From assembly GCA_963844625.1 (NCBI GenBank), contig CAWJPF010000032.1, positions 1 through 64,000 on the forward strand: a stretch of 64,000 nt of DNA. The letters are read 5' to 3'. The notes below the pieces were generated by a model. It did not search any database, had not been told where the DNA came from, and worked only from the letters and a program-made list of their open reading frames with translations. Below, in pieces: positions 1 to 8,097 of the stretch. The DNA is from Palsa-504 sp963844625. GTDB taxonomy: Bacteria; Actinomycetota; Actinomycetes; Streptosporangiales; Streptosporangiaceae. Position numbers and translations under genes: made by a program. The stretch's first letter is position 1, and the number at the start of each line of letters is the position of its first letter.

Positions 1-376
<376 letters not shown>

Positions 377-380
<4 letters not shown>

Positions 381-2017
381 CCGTCCTCCGGGATCATCTC
401 GATCGAATGCACCGGGCATTGCTCGTAACACGCGCCGCAGCCGGTGCACTTGCCATAGTTGAACTCGTAGCGGTGGCCAGGCCCGAGCTTGATCACCGCA
501 TCCTCGGGGCAAGCGCCCAGGCAGCCGTCACATTCGCAGCAGTTGCCGCACGACAGGCAGCGGCGTGCCTCGTACGTCGCCTCGCCCTCGGACAGGCCAC
601 CGGTCACCTCGCCGAAATCCGCGATCCGCTCCCCCGGTTCGGCCTCCGGCTGCTGCCGGCGGGCCGCGTCGCCGAAGTACCACAAATTCAGGTCGCCGAA
701 CGAGACAGGTTCGTGCTTGGCCGTATTCGCCGATGCGGTTCCGCGCAGCCACGCGTCGATGTTCTTGGCCGCCTTCTTGCCGTGCCCCGTCCCGACCGTC
801 ACGGTGCGCTCGGACGGCACCATGTCGCCCCCGGCGAACACGCCGGCGCATCCGGTCATCATCGACGCCGACACCTGCACGGTGCCGTCCCGCCCGAACT
901 CCACTCCGGGTACCTGGCGCAGGAACGCGGTATCGGTCTCCTGGCCGAGAGCCAGGATCACGGTATCCGCGGCCAGCGTCTCGAACCGCCCGGTCGGCTG
1001 CGGGAACCCGTGTTCATCAAGCTCCATAGCCTCGACGGTCAGCTCCGGGCCGTCGAACGCGGTGATCGTGCGCAGCCAGTTGATCCGCACCCCCTCCTGT
1101 TCGGCCTCCTGCGCCTCCTCCGCGTGGGCGGGCATCTGCTCGCGGGTGCGCCGGTAGACGATGAGCGCGTCGTTCGCGCCCAGCCGGCGGGCCACGCGGG
1201 CGGCGTCCATCGCGGTGTTACCGCCGCCGTAGACGGCGACGCGCCGTCCGATCACCGGCCGATCACCCGAGGCGACGCTGCGCAAGAACGACACCGCGTC
1301 CACGATCCGTCCCGTGTCCTTGGCCGGGATGTCGACCCGTTTGGACAAGTGCGCGCCCACGGCGACGAAGACGGCGTCGAAGCCGCCCTCGCGGCGCTCA
1401 GCGTCCAGGTCCTCCACCCGGTGGCCGCAGCTGATCCGGACCCCCAGCGCGGCGATCCGGTCCAGCTCGCCGTCCAGGACGTCGCGTGGCATCCGGTAGG
1501 CCGGGATGCCGTACCGCATCATCCCGCCGGGCTGCTCCCCCGCATCCCTGATCTCAACCTCGTGGCCGCGCCGGGCCAGGTGGTAGGCGGCGGAAAGCCC
1601 GCTCGGACCGGAGCCGATGACCAGCACCCGCCGGCCGCTGGGGACCGGGGGCGGGTCGAATGACCACCCCCGCTCGAGCGCGAGGTCGCCGAGAAACCGC
1701 TCGACCGAGTGAATCGAGACGGCACTGTCCAGGCTAGCCCGGTTGCAGACGCTCTCGCACGGGTGGTAGCAGACCCGGCCGTGGATCGCCGGCATCGGAT
1801 TGTCGGCGACCAGCTGCCGCCACGCGCCCTCGTGATCACCGGTCTCGGCGTGCGCCAGCCACGCCTGGATGTTCTCCCCGGCGGGGCATCCGGCATTGCA
1901 TGGCGGCAGCAAGTCGACATAGACAGGGCGCGCCTGGCGGACCGGACCGGCACGAGACCGCCCGTGCAGCAGATCCGGCAGCGGCGTGACGTCCCGTCGT
2001 TCTGGTCCGGGGGGCAT
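377..2017 (-). CDS. GltD-like FAD/NAD(P) oxidoreductase with C-terminal 2x[4Fe-4S] ferredoxin domain
   Basis: This protein of about 546 residues has the layout of glutamate synthase small-subunit-type flavoproteins. Near residues 35-110 are the cysteines of the N-terminal Fe-S domain (PPCNAGCPAGENIQ and YHPCESVCNRA). The FAD Rossmann motif GSGPSGLSAAYHLARRG follows at about 130-150, and a second nucleotide site (VYGGGNTAMDAARVARRLGA) lies near 270. The last 60 residues add a dicluster ferredoxin (CLSCGNCCECDGCLGACPE, then CTGCGACYEQCP). It probably moves electrons between NAD(P)H and ferredoxin beside the co-transcribed nifJ-type gene. It could also be annotated as a glutamate synthase beta-subunit-like protein, but no GltB is nearby. 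GTG 1990 is an alternative start. The promoter region carries DosR-type palindromes. Confidence 0.85.
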
Positions 2018-2052
2018 GTACGTCAGGCTATATGCCCGGACCCCACCCGGGA

Positions 2053-2072
2053 TTAGGGACTTTGGTCCCTAG
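2053..2072. promoter_or_regulatory. DosR/DevR-type palindromic box
   Basis: GGGACTTTGGTCCC at 2056-2069 is flanked by TTA and TAG and matches the mycobacterial DosR consensus TTSGGGACTWWAGTCCCSAA at nearly every informative position. It lies 36 bases upstream of the flavoprotein start (2017) and about 150 bases upstream of the divergent 2223 gene. Regulation by a DosR/OsdR-like response regulator is inferred; no such regulator lies in the window. Confidence 0.75.
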
Positions 2073-2099
2073 CTCACGCTGCGGCTGCGCCAGCTTGTG

Positions 2100-2113
2100 G
2101 TGACTGAAGTCCC
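2100..2113. promoter_or_regulatory. Second DosR/DevR-type box
   Basis: GTGACTGAAGTCCC differs from the DosR core GGGACTNNAGTCCC at one position. It lies 110 bases upstream of the 2223 start and 44 bases from the centre of the stronger box. Paired boxes of this kind are usual in DosR promoters. Confidence 0.6.
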
Positions 2114-2222
2114 GGTGAGCTGGTGACGTCTGGCCGTAACGGGCACGGCAGGGGCGGCGCAAGACTCCAGGTAGCTCAATAAGCAGGCCGGACTGGCCTG
2201 CAGCTAATAAGGAGGCATTCCG

Positions 2223-2822
2223 ATGCGCCGCAACTCTTCTCTTGTGACCGCCATCGCGGGCTTCGCTGTCGCAGCGATCCTGCTGGTGGCCGGCGGGCTG
2301 CTGACGTGGGGTTCGGCTTATGTGCACAACACCGTGCAGGGCCAGCTATCCGCGCAGCAGATCTACTTCCCGCCCCAGGCCGCATTCGCCCACGCCAAGG
2401 CGGGGACGGAAATTACCCCCAGCATGATTCCCAGCGTCTCGCAGTACGCCGGGGAGCAGATGCTGACCGGGCAGCAGGCCGAGGCCTACGCTGACCACTT
2501 CATCGCCGTCCACCTGTCCGAGATCGGCGGCGGCAAGACCTACTCGCAGCTGTCGACCGAGGCGATCGCGCAGCCGAAGAACGTGGCACTGGCCGGCCAG
2601 GTGGCGACCGTGTTCAAGGGCGAGTCGCTACGCAGCATGCTGCTGAACGCTTACGGCTGGTGGAAGGTCTCGCAGATCACTTACATCGCTGCGCTCGCCG
2701 CGTTCGCCCTGGGCGGCCTGACGCTGATCGGTTCGCTGTTCGGCCTGGCCGCCGGCCGCCGGACCCGGACCACCCCCGAGGTCAAGCCCCAGACCAGCCG
2801 GACCCACGCCAAGGTCGCGTGA
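2223..2822 (+). CDS. Small two-helix membrane protein, paralogue of the 13066 gene
   Basis: A 199-residue protein preceded by a strong ribosome site (AAGGAGG, 2210-2216). It has a transmembrane helix at about residues 8-31 (AIAGFAVAAILLVAGGLL), then an extracytoplasmic region of about 110 residues with QQIYFPP, QAEAYADHFIA and GGGKTYSQLS, then a second helix pair near 150-180 and a basic tail. The same motifs recur in the paralogue at 13066-13713. The function is not known to me. The conserved loop and paired helices suggest an envelope stress protein, but this is speculation. DosR-type boxes upstream suggest induction under hypoxia or nitric oxide. A hairpin at 2879-2914 probably ends the transcript. 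Confidence 0.8.
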   Translation: MRRNSSLVTAIAGFAVAAILLVAGGLLTWGSAYVHNTVQGQLSAQQIYFPPQAAFAHAKAGTEITPSMIPSVSQYAGEQMLTGQQAEAYADHFIAVHLSEIGGGKTYSQLSTEAIAQPKNVALAGQVATVFKGESLRSMLLNAYGWWKVSQITYIAALAAFALGGLTLIGSLFGLAAGRRTRTTPEVKPQTSRTHAKVA

Positions 2823-2878
2823 CCCCGGCCCGGCCACCCGGGTACGACAGCACACACGCACAGCACCACCGGCAACTA

Positions 2879-2914
2879 CCTCCGGCCAGCGCTCCTCAGA
2901 GTGCTGGCCGGAGG
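2879..2914 (+). terminator. Strong hairpin between the membrane protein and CBS genes
   Basis: CCTCCGGCCAGC (2879-2890) pairs perfectly with GCTGGCCGGAGG (2903-2914) around a 12-base loop, followed by ATTCTA. It fits a terminator, or a processing stem between 2223 and the following CBS gene. Confidence 0.6.
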
Positions 2915-2946
2915 ATTCTAACGGAGAACCATGAAGGGGAGTGAGC

Positions 2947-3657
2947 ATGATGGCACCCTCCGGTGTCCATCTCGACGCCATGTCCCGCCACCACCGCGCG
3001 GTCGAAGACGTAATGACCACATCGGTGGTCACCGCCGACCGGCTCACCCCGTACAAGGAAATCGCTCGTCTGCTGGCCGAGCACCAGATCAGCGGCCTGC
3101 CTGTGCTGGCAGCGGGGTGGCAGGTCGTCGGCGTAGTGTCCGAAGCCGATTTGCTCGAGGCGCAGGACCAGGCAGCACGGCAGGCCACGATAGGGACCGT
3201 CAGCCGGACCTGCCGGGTTCGGGGGCCACGGCACCCGAGCCTCACGGCCGGTGAACTGATGACCGCGCCGCCGGTCACCATTCGCCCAGACGCGACCATC
3301 CCGGCCGCAGTACGAGCGATGAACGCGCATCACGTCAGAAGGCTGCCGGTGACGGGCGCAGACAACCAGCTGATCGGCATCGTGAGCCGCCGGGACCTGC
3401 TGAGCGTCTTCCTGCGCCCGGACACTGACATCAGCACCGATGTCCGGCGGGTCCTCGACGAGATCCCGCTCGCCAATCCCCCGGGCGTTATCGTAACGGT
3501 GCGCCACGGTGTGGTGACTCTAAAACCCGCCGTGGGGCGGCTTCAAGACCTCGTTCCTCTTGCGATACGGCAGATATGGGACGTCGACGGAGTAGTCGAC
3601 GTCGTGACTAGGCTCAGCGAAGTCGAACCGGGCTTGGTTCACCCGGCCGGGGCCTGA
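2947..3657 (+). CDS. CBS-pair protein with C-terminal BON domain
   Basis: Start ATG 2947 has AAGGGGA at 2934-2940 just upstream; GTG 2941 would sit too close to it. The protein (about 236 residues) opens with the first CBS motif (VEDVMTTSVVTADRL, then GLPVLAAGWQVVGVVSEADL). The second follows at about 100-160 (AGELMTAPPVTIRPDATI, then VRRLPVTGADNQLIGIVSRRDLL). The tail (about 175-230: GVIVTVRHGVVTLKP) is BON-like. CBS pairs bind adenine nucleotides and sense energy state. Mycobacterial Hrp1, a DosR-regulated protein, is a CBS-pair protein, which fits this neighbourhood. A second copy of the same architecture lies at 5322-5987. Confidence 0.88.
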   Translation: MMAPSGVHLDAMSRHHRAVEDVMTTSVVTADRLTPYKEIARLLAEHQISGLPVLAAGWQVVGVVSEADLLEAQDQAARQATIGTVSRTCRVRGPRHPSLTAGELMTAPPVTIRPDATIPAAVRAMNAHHVRRLPVTGADNQLIGIVSRRDLLSVFLRPDTDISTDVRRVLDEIPLANPPGVIVTVRHGVVTLKPAVGRLQDLVPLAIRQIWDVDGVVDVVTRLSEVEPGLVHPAGA

Positions 3658-3658
3658 T

Positions 3659-4084
3659 TCACACGGACGGACGGATCCGGCGGCCGGTGACGCGGGACGG
3701 GACGATACGCACGAAAAGTTCCCTTTTCCCGTCCGCCCAGGGCTCGACTCCGGCCGCCAGGGCCGCTGCGCGCTCGGCCTCGGCTTCCACGTGGTGCGCC
3801 GGCCCCTGGATCAGCACGCTCCAGCCCTGGCGCCCGGCCGTGTCGAGGTCGTCGATCTGGAACGCCACCTTGTAATCCCCGCCCGTAATCCCGGTCTGCA
3901 GATCCTCGTCGAGCGGGCTGTGCCGGGCGGTCCGGAACACGACCGCCCCGGCGTGCCACTTGTAGTTCACCGGCAGTACCGCCGGACCGAACCGGCTGCT
4001 GTATGCGATGCGGCCGACTCCGCCCTGCGCTATCAGCCGCAGGCACTCGGCCTCATCGAGCTCCTCGATCGTGCGGTCAGACAT
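3659..4084 (-). CDS. Pyridoxamine 5'-phosphate oxidase-fold (PPOX) flavin-binding protein
   Basis: ATG 4084 is chosen because GGAAGGA lies seven bases upstream; a longer form from 4123 is possible. The product is about 141 residues. Recognisable parts are the N-terminal helix (ECLRLIAQGGVGRIAY), the strand PAVLPVNYKW, VVFRTARHSPLDEDL, and KVAFQIDDLDTAGRQGWSVLIQGPAHHV. This is the pattern of the small actinobacterial PPOX family, whose members bind FMN or F420 or bind heme. It is divergent from the alcohol dehydrogenase gene and shares a promoter region with a DosR-type box; PPOX proteins are common in DosR/OsdR regulons. The substrate cannot be told. Confidence 0.85.
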   Translation of the reverse strand: MSDRTIEELDEAECLRLIAQGGVGRIAYSSRFGPAVLPVNYKWHAGAVVFRTARHSPLDEDLQTGITGGDYKVAFQIDDLDTAGRQGWSVLIQGPAHHVEAEAERAAALAAGVEPWADGKRELFVRIVPSRVTGRRIRPSV

Positions 4085-4171
4085 GCATGATCCTTCCCCG
4101 GGTCCGGCCTGTCGCGTCATCACGACCTTAGCCTCACGCGCCAGGATCCATGACCTTCAACCGGCCACAAA

Positions 4172-4187
4172 TGGACTTTCGGCCCTA
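4172..4187. promoter_or_regulatory. DosR/DevR-type box in the PPOX/ADH divergent promoter
   Basis: TGGACTTTCGGCCCTA resembles the DosR core GGGACTTNNGNCCC with one mismatch. It lies 63 bases before the ADH start and 88 bases before the PPOX start, so it could control both. Confidence 0.6.
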
Positions 4188-4249
4188 CCCCGCGGCTGCG
4201 CCCACGGAAAGGCTAGGGAGCAGGACGTAACCAGCAAGTGGAGGCAGCC

Positions 4250-5293
4250 ATGCGAGCCCTCGTTTACCACGGTCCCGGGCGCAAGTCCTGGGACGAGGTA
4301 CCCGACCCGGAGATCACCGATGACGGCGACGTTATCGTGCAAGTGGATGCGACCACGATCTGCGGTACCGACCTGCACATTCTCAAGGGCGACCTGCCTG
4401 AGGTGCGCAACGGCCGGATCCTGGGCCACGAGGCGGTCGGGACCGTCGACGAGACCGGCAACGGCGTCCGTACGCTCGCGCCCGGCGACCGCGTGCTGGT
4501 CTCCAGCGTCAGCGCGTGCGGGACATGCCAGTTCTGCCGCGAGGCCCGCTACGGGCAGTGCCTGTCCGGCGGCGGCTGGGTCCTCGGCCACACGATTGAC
4601 GGCACCCAGGCCGAGTACGTCCGCGTGCCGTTCGCCGACACGTCCACGTTCCGGGTCCCCGACGGCGCGGCCGACGAGGAGATCCTCATGCTGGCCGACG
4701 TGCTGCCAACTGGCTACGAGGTCGGCGTGCTGGCCGGCGGCGTGCGCCCGGGCGATGTCGTCGCCGTGGTCGGGGCCGGGCCGGTCGGCCTGTCCGCGAT
4801 CACCAGTGCCCGGCTGTTCAGTCCCAGCCACGTTGTCGCCATCGACCAGTCCGATGCCCGGCTGGAGGCGGCCAAGCACTTCGGCGCCGACGTCACGGTG
4901 AACAATTCCCGCGAGGACCCGCTCGCTGTCATTAAGGACCTGACCGGGCGCTTGGGCGCGGATGTATCCATCGAAGCCGTCGGCAGGCCCGCCACCTTCG
5001 AGCTGGCCGTCAAGCTGGCCCGGCCGGGTGGCCGGATCGCGAACATTGGCGTGCACGGCAGAGCCGTCACGCTGCACCTGGACGAACAGTGGATCAGGGA
5101 CATAACGATCACCACGGGGCTGAAGGACACCTCCTCCACCCCGACCTTGATGCGCCTGGTCACAAGCGGCCAGATCGACGCCAAGCGGTTCATCACCCAT
5201 CACTTCGGCCTGGATGAGTTTGAAGAGGCGTACGACGTGTGCGCCAACGCCGCCAGTACCGGCGCGCTCAAGGTCGTCCTCAGCCGCCGCTGA
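4250..5293 (+). CDS. Zinc-dependent alcohol dehydrogenase (MDR family)
   Basis: ATG 4250 has GTGGAGG five bases upstream, giving 347 residues. The catalytic zinc ligands are visible in ICGTDLHILKGDLP and GHEAVGTV, and the structural zinc cysteines in CGTCQFCREARYGQC. The NAD(P) Rossmann motif GAGPVGLSAI is near residue 175. It should oxidise alcohols or reduce aldehydes using NAD(P). S. coelicolor has a similar zinc dehydrogenase in its OsdR-controlled island (established context). The next gene, a CBS-BON protein, starts 28 bases after the stop, suggesting one transcript. The substrate is unknown. Confidence 0.9.
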   Translation: MRALVYHGPGRKSWDEVPDPEITDDGDVIVQVDATTICGTDLHILKGDLPEVRNGRILGHEAVGTVDETGNGVRTLAPGDRVLVSSVSACGTCQFCREARYGQCLSGGGWVLGHTIDGTQAEYVRVPFADTSTFRVPDGAADEEILMLADVLPTGYEVGVLAGGVRPGDVVAVVGAGPVGLSAITSARLFSPSHVVAIDQSDARLEAAKHFGADVTVNNSREDPLAVIKDLTGRLGADVSIEAVGRPATFELAVKLARPGGRIANIGVHGRAVTLHLDEQWIRDITITTGLKDTSSTPTLMRLVTSGQIDAKRFITHHFGLDEFEEAYDVCANAASTGALKVVLSRR

Positions 5294-5321
5294 GGCCAGC
5301 AAGAAAACAGGAGTGAGAACG

Positions 5322-5987
5322 ATGAAGACAAGCGTCAAGGACGTCATGACCACTCAGGTCGTGGCGGTCAAGCTCGGCGCGTCATTCAAGGAGATGGCGG
5401 CCAGGCTGCGTCAGTCCCGGGTGAGCGCGTTTCCCGTCATCAACGACGACGGGATGGTGATCGGGGTGGTCTCGGAGGCCGACATGCTGGCCAGCAAGGT
5501 CCTGAGCGACGACGACGGCGGAACGAGCACCGGCAGGCTGCACCGCGGGGAGGAGAAGGCCGAGGGCCTCACCGCGCGCGACCTGATGACTCACCCGGCG
5601 GTAACCGTCAGGCCAGAAGATTCGGTCGAGGTGGCCGCCCGGCTGATGTACACCCTCCAGGTCAAGCGGCTCCCCGTCATCGACCCCAGCGGCCGGCTCA
5701 CCGGGATTATCAGCCGGACCGACGTGCTGACGGTCTTCGACCGCTCAGATGAGGAGATCGGCCAGGAGATCACCGACAACGTGATCTGGCCCGACTTCGG
5801 TGACGGCCCGTGCCAGTTCGCGGTGACCGTCCAGGCTGGCGTCGTGACCCTGGAGGGAAACCCGGAAACCGTCGCGCTGGGCCGCGACATCGTACGCAAG
5901 GTCCGGCACGTCCAGGGGGTAGTCGCCGTCCGCGACCGCCTCAGCTACCCCGACGCGTACCCCATCGTCGCCGGCCCGGTCTTCTGA
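5322..5987 (+). CDS. CBS-pair protein with BON domain (second copy)
   Basis: ATG 5322 follows a good ribosome site (AGGAGTGAG). The 221 residues contain CBS1 (VKDVMTTQVVAVKLGAS, then VSAFPVINDDGMVIGVVSEADML), CBS2 (ARDLMTHPAVTVRPEDSV, then VKRLPVIDPSGRLTGIISRTDVL) and a BON tail (FAVTVQAGVVTLEGNPE, then VVAVRDRLSY). It is colinear with the protein at 2947-3657 and probably arose by duplication. It sits directly behind the zinc dehydrogenase and is likely to be co-expressed. The role is probably adenylate-sensing control of a partner, which the sequence does not reveal. Confidence 0.88.
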   Translation: MKTSVKDVMTTQVVAVKLGASFKEMAARLRQSRVSAFPVINDDGMVIGVVSEADMLASKVLSDDDGGTSTGRLHRGEEKAEGLTARDLMTHPAVTVRPEDSVEVAARLMYTLQVKRLPVIDPSGRLTGIISRTDVLTVFDRSDEEIGQEITDNVIWPDFGDGPCQFAVTVQAGVVTLEGNPETVALGRDIVRKVRHVQGVVAVRDRLSYPDAYPIVAGPVF

Positions 5988-6020
5988 CCCGGGCGCTGGC
6001 GCACGACAGGCGCGCCCGGG
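5988..6020 (+). terminator. GC hairpin after the CBS gene
   Basis: CCCGGGCGC (5988-5996) pairs with GCGCCCGGG (6012-6020), immediately after the stop codon. There is no T-run, as is usual for GC-rich actinomycete terminators. Confidence 0.55.
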
Positions 6021-6062
6021 CGGCGCGGCGCGGGCGGGAAGAATCGGCCGCGCGGGGAGCCA

Positions 6063-6080
6063 GATACCCGGAGGGGTATC
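6063..6080. promoter_or_regulatory. CsoR-family operator palindrome
   Basis: GATACCC (6063-6069) and GGGTATC (6074-6080) form a perfect inverted repeat around GGAG. TACCC/GGGTA arms are the hallmark of CsoR/CstR operators. It lies 30 bases upstream of the chosen repressor start, implying autoregulation. Confidence 0.75.
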
Positions 6081-6110
6081 ATGGGGGCCGAGTCGCGAGA
6101 AAGGCAGCCG

Positions 6111-6371
6111 ATGAAGATCGACGATGATGCCGTGGGCCAGGTGCTCAACCGGCTCCGCCGCGCCCAGGGCCAGCTGGCCGGGGTCATCGCCATGGTCGAA
6201 TCCGGCCGGGACTGCGCCAACGTGGTCACCCAGCTCGCCGCGGTGTCGCGGGCCCTGGACCGCGCCGGTTTCAAGATCGTAGCGAGCGGTATGCGGCAGT
6301 GCCTCTCACCGGACGGCGACGCCCCGATGACCGAGGAGCAGCTGGAGAAGATGTTCCTCACCCTCGCCTGA
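6111..6371 (+). CDS. CsoR/CstR-family dicysteine repressor
   Basis: ATG 6111 (RBS AAAGG) gives 86 residues; ATG 6081 is possible but would overlap the operator. The body QVLNRLRRAQGQLAGVIAMVESGRDC, then VVTQLAAVSRALDRAGFKIVASGMRQC, is the all-helical CsoR/FrmR fold. Copper-sensing CsoR uses a Cys-His-Cys triad. Here Cys35 and Cys64 are present, but the position of the central His (residue 60) is Gly. That pattern is seen in persulfide sensors of the CstR type, so a reactive-sulfur or non-copper role is more likely than copper sensing. No sulfurtransferase or copper pump follows, so the target genes are not evident beyond self-control. Confidence 0.85.
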   Translation: MKIDDDAVGQVLNRLRRAQGQLAGVIAMVESGRDCANVVTQLAAVSRALDRAGFKIVASGMRQCLSPDGDAPMTEEQLEKMFLTLA

Positions 6372-6493
6372 CGTGGACCCGGTCGCGATGGTCGAGGCCG
6401 CCAGGTGCGAGGTCCGCGATTCCGTGGCCGAGAAGGCGCGGCACGCGGGAGCCCGCGACGGCCGCCCCGGCCGACGGCGCCGCCGCCGAGACG

Positions 6494-6880
6494 ATGTTCG
6501 CCGGGTTGCTGGACCTGGTCCTGGGGGACACCGGGCCGTGGCGGCTGTCTTCGGGCCACGTCGAGACCCTCGACGACTTCCTCGGCTACGTGTTCACTCA
6601 CCGGCGCGAGACGCCCGAGGAGTACCGCCAGCGCACCGGCGGGTCGGCGGCCAGGTTCCGCCTGGTGGCCGGCTTCGCTGAGCACGACGAACGGTTCGGT
6701 TCCTCGGTGGCGATCGAGGTGGACCAGCCGACCGTCCCGGCCAGGGAGGAGGCGGAGCGGCTGGTGTGGCCGGCCATCTGGGCGGAGACGGCCAGAGCTC
6801 TCGGCGAAGGAGACTGGCGGCCGTCGCTGAACTGGCTGGACGTGGTCGAGCTGCACAACCGCGCGGCCCGCACCAGCTGA
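6494..6880 (+). CDS. Hypothetical protein, possibly 5'-frameshifted
   Basis: From ATG 6494 to 6880 the codon pattern (G/C third bases) is clearly coding and gives about 128 residues: FAGLLDLVLGDTGPWR, FLGYVFTHRRETPEEYRQRT, then SLNWLDVVELHNRAA at the end. I do not recognise the family. There is no good ribosome site before 6494. The preceding bases in another frame, from GTG 6373 just after the repressor stop, read VDPVAMVEAARCEVRDSVAEKA, which looks like a real N-terminus. The gene may therefore start at 6373 and carry a frameshift near 6440-6450. It follows the repressor directly and may be its target. Confidence 0.6.
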   Translation: MFAGLLDLVLGDTGPWRLSSGHVETLDDFLGYVFTHRRETPEEYRQRTGGSAARFRLVAGFAEHDERFGSSVAIEVDQPTVPAREEAERLVWPAIWAETARALGEGDWRPSLNWLDVVELHNRAARTS

Positions 6881-6906
6881 GGAGGGTGCCAGCGGGAGGA
6901 ACCCGG

Positions 6907-6958
6907 GTCCGTTCGGTACAAAGATTTTAAAGATTCTGGCCGAATGGACGGTGGTACC
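6907..6958. repeat. AT-cored palindrome, CCGTTCGG family, copy 1
   Basis: GTCCGTTCGG (6907-6916) and CCGAATGGAC (6940-6949) form a 10-base stem with one G-T pair. The AT-rich loop contains AAAGATTTTAAAGAT, and GGTGGTACC follows. Related elements are at 32743, 44417 and 58356. Confidence 0.6.
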
Positions 6959-7051
6959 AGCGGCCGTTCGGCGGCGCCGCGGTCACTCGGTTCGGCCGCC
7001 CGGTTAGTTTACGTCTTGCGGACGCTGAGCGCCCCGGCGCATGATCGCAGG

Positions 7052-7993
7052 ATGCTGGGTCCGAGCCTGTTCTCGACCGCCGGGCTGCCCGGCGCGCGCC
7101 GGATCGAGCTGTGGGAAAACCACAACGCGGCCGCTCCCATCGGCCTGAGCTGCTCCACCACGGGCTCCGGGCCGCTCGAGGCGACCGAGCTCAACGTCTG
7201 CCTCGGCGACGTAGGCCTGGCCCGGGTGGCCGGCTCCGCGCACGTGGTGCGGCGAACGGCCGACGTCATCAGGCGCAGCCCCGCCGACGCGATCGCGGTC
7301 TACCTGACCATGCGGGAAGAGGCCTGGTTCGAGCATGAGAACGGAACGCGGACGCTGCGCCCCGGCCAGGTCCTGCTGTGTGACGCGGACCGGCCCTTCG
7401 CCCGCGGGTTCGCCCGCGGCCTGGAGGAACTAGCGATCAAGGTGCCCCGGGCGGCGTTCACCGAACGGACCGGCCTGGCTTCGCTGCGCGCCCCGGTGAT
7501 CGCCGGCTTCGCCCGCGGGCAGGATCCCTACGCCCGCGCGCTGGCCAGGCTGGCGGATCGCGCGGCCCGCGCCGAGGCGGCGGTGCCGGCCGACGAACGT
7601 ACCTTGCTGGAGCTGGTCGCGGTCCTCGCCGCGGGCCGGCCGGGCGAGCCGTCGATGGCCCATCGCGCCGCGGCGCGTGCCTACATCGAGGCCTATCTGC
7701 CGGAACATTCCCTCACAGCGGCGCGGGTCGCGGCGGCCATCGGCATCAGCGAGCGGCATCTGTCCCGCGTTTTCGCGGCCGACGGCACCAGCGTCCCCCG
7801 GCACGTCCTGTCCCGCCGTCTTCAGCTCGCGTACGCGATGCTGGCCGATCCCGCCGCCCGCCGCCGGCCGGTCGCCGAGATCGCGGCGCGGTGCGGGTTC
7901 ATCTCGGCCACCTATTTCTCCCGCGCCTTCCGCGAGCACTTCGGCCTGCGGGCGAGCGAGGTCCGGCGGCCGCCCGCCTTGCCCGCCGGCTAG
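7052..7993 (+). CDS. AraC-family transcriptional regulator
   Basis: ATG 7052 gives about 313 residues; an earlier in-frame start at 6944 would overlap the palindrome and is less likely. The N-terminal two thirds resembles the AraC-type ligand-binding domain of the AraC_binding_2 class (for example LRPGQVLLCDADRPFARGF). The C-terminal domain (about 205-300) carries two helix-turn-helix units, LTAARVAAAIGISERHLSRVF and VAEIAARCGFISATYFSRAF. It is followed, after a hairpin, by an aromatic hydroxylase gene in the same direction. The obvious inference is control of that enzyme in response to an aromatic compound. Confidence 0.9.
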   Translation: MLGPSLFSTAGLPGARRIELWENHNAAAPIGLSCSTTGSGPLEATELNVCLGDVGLARVAGSAHVVRRTADVIRRSPADAIAVYLTMREEAWFEHENGTRTLRPGQVLLCDADRPFARGFARGLEELAIKVPRAAFTERTGLASLRAPVIAGFARGQDPYARALARLADRAARAEAAVPADERTLLELVAVLAAGRPGEPSMAHRAAARAYIEAYLPEHSLTAARVAAAIGISERHLSRVFAADGTSVPRHVLSRRLQLAYAMLADPAARRRPVAEIAARCGFISATYFSRAFREHFGLRASEVRRPPALPAG

Positions 7994-8005
7994 AACTGCT
8001 CATTT

Positions 8006-8062
8006 CCGCCATCTTGGCCGCCTGGGCTGGGGGCTGGCGGGCGTGACCGGCAAGGATGGCGG
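8006..8062 (+). terminator. Inverted repeat between the AraC and hydroxylase genes
   Basis: CCGCCATCTTG (8006-8016) pairs with CAAGGATGGCGG (8051-8062) with one bulged base and a 34-base loop. It probably ends or attenuates the regulator transcript. Confidence 0.45.
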
Positions 8063-8097
8063 CGAGCGCCTGTTACCCGACACGAGAGGTACCCGCG

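Noticed and set aside
4157..5353. Long open frame on the minus strand opposite the zinc dehydrogenase
   Set aside because: Its codons mirror the dehydrogenase gene, it has no family pattern, and it arises from GC-rich antisense openness.
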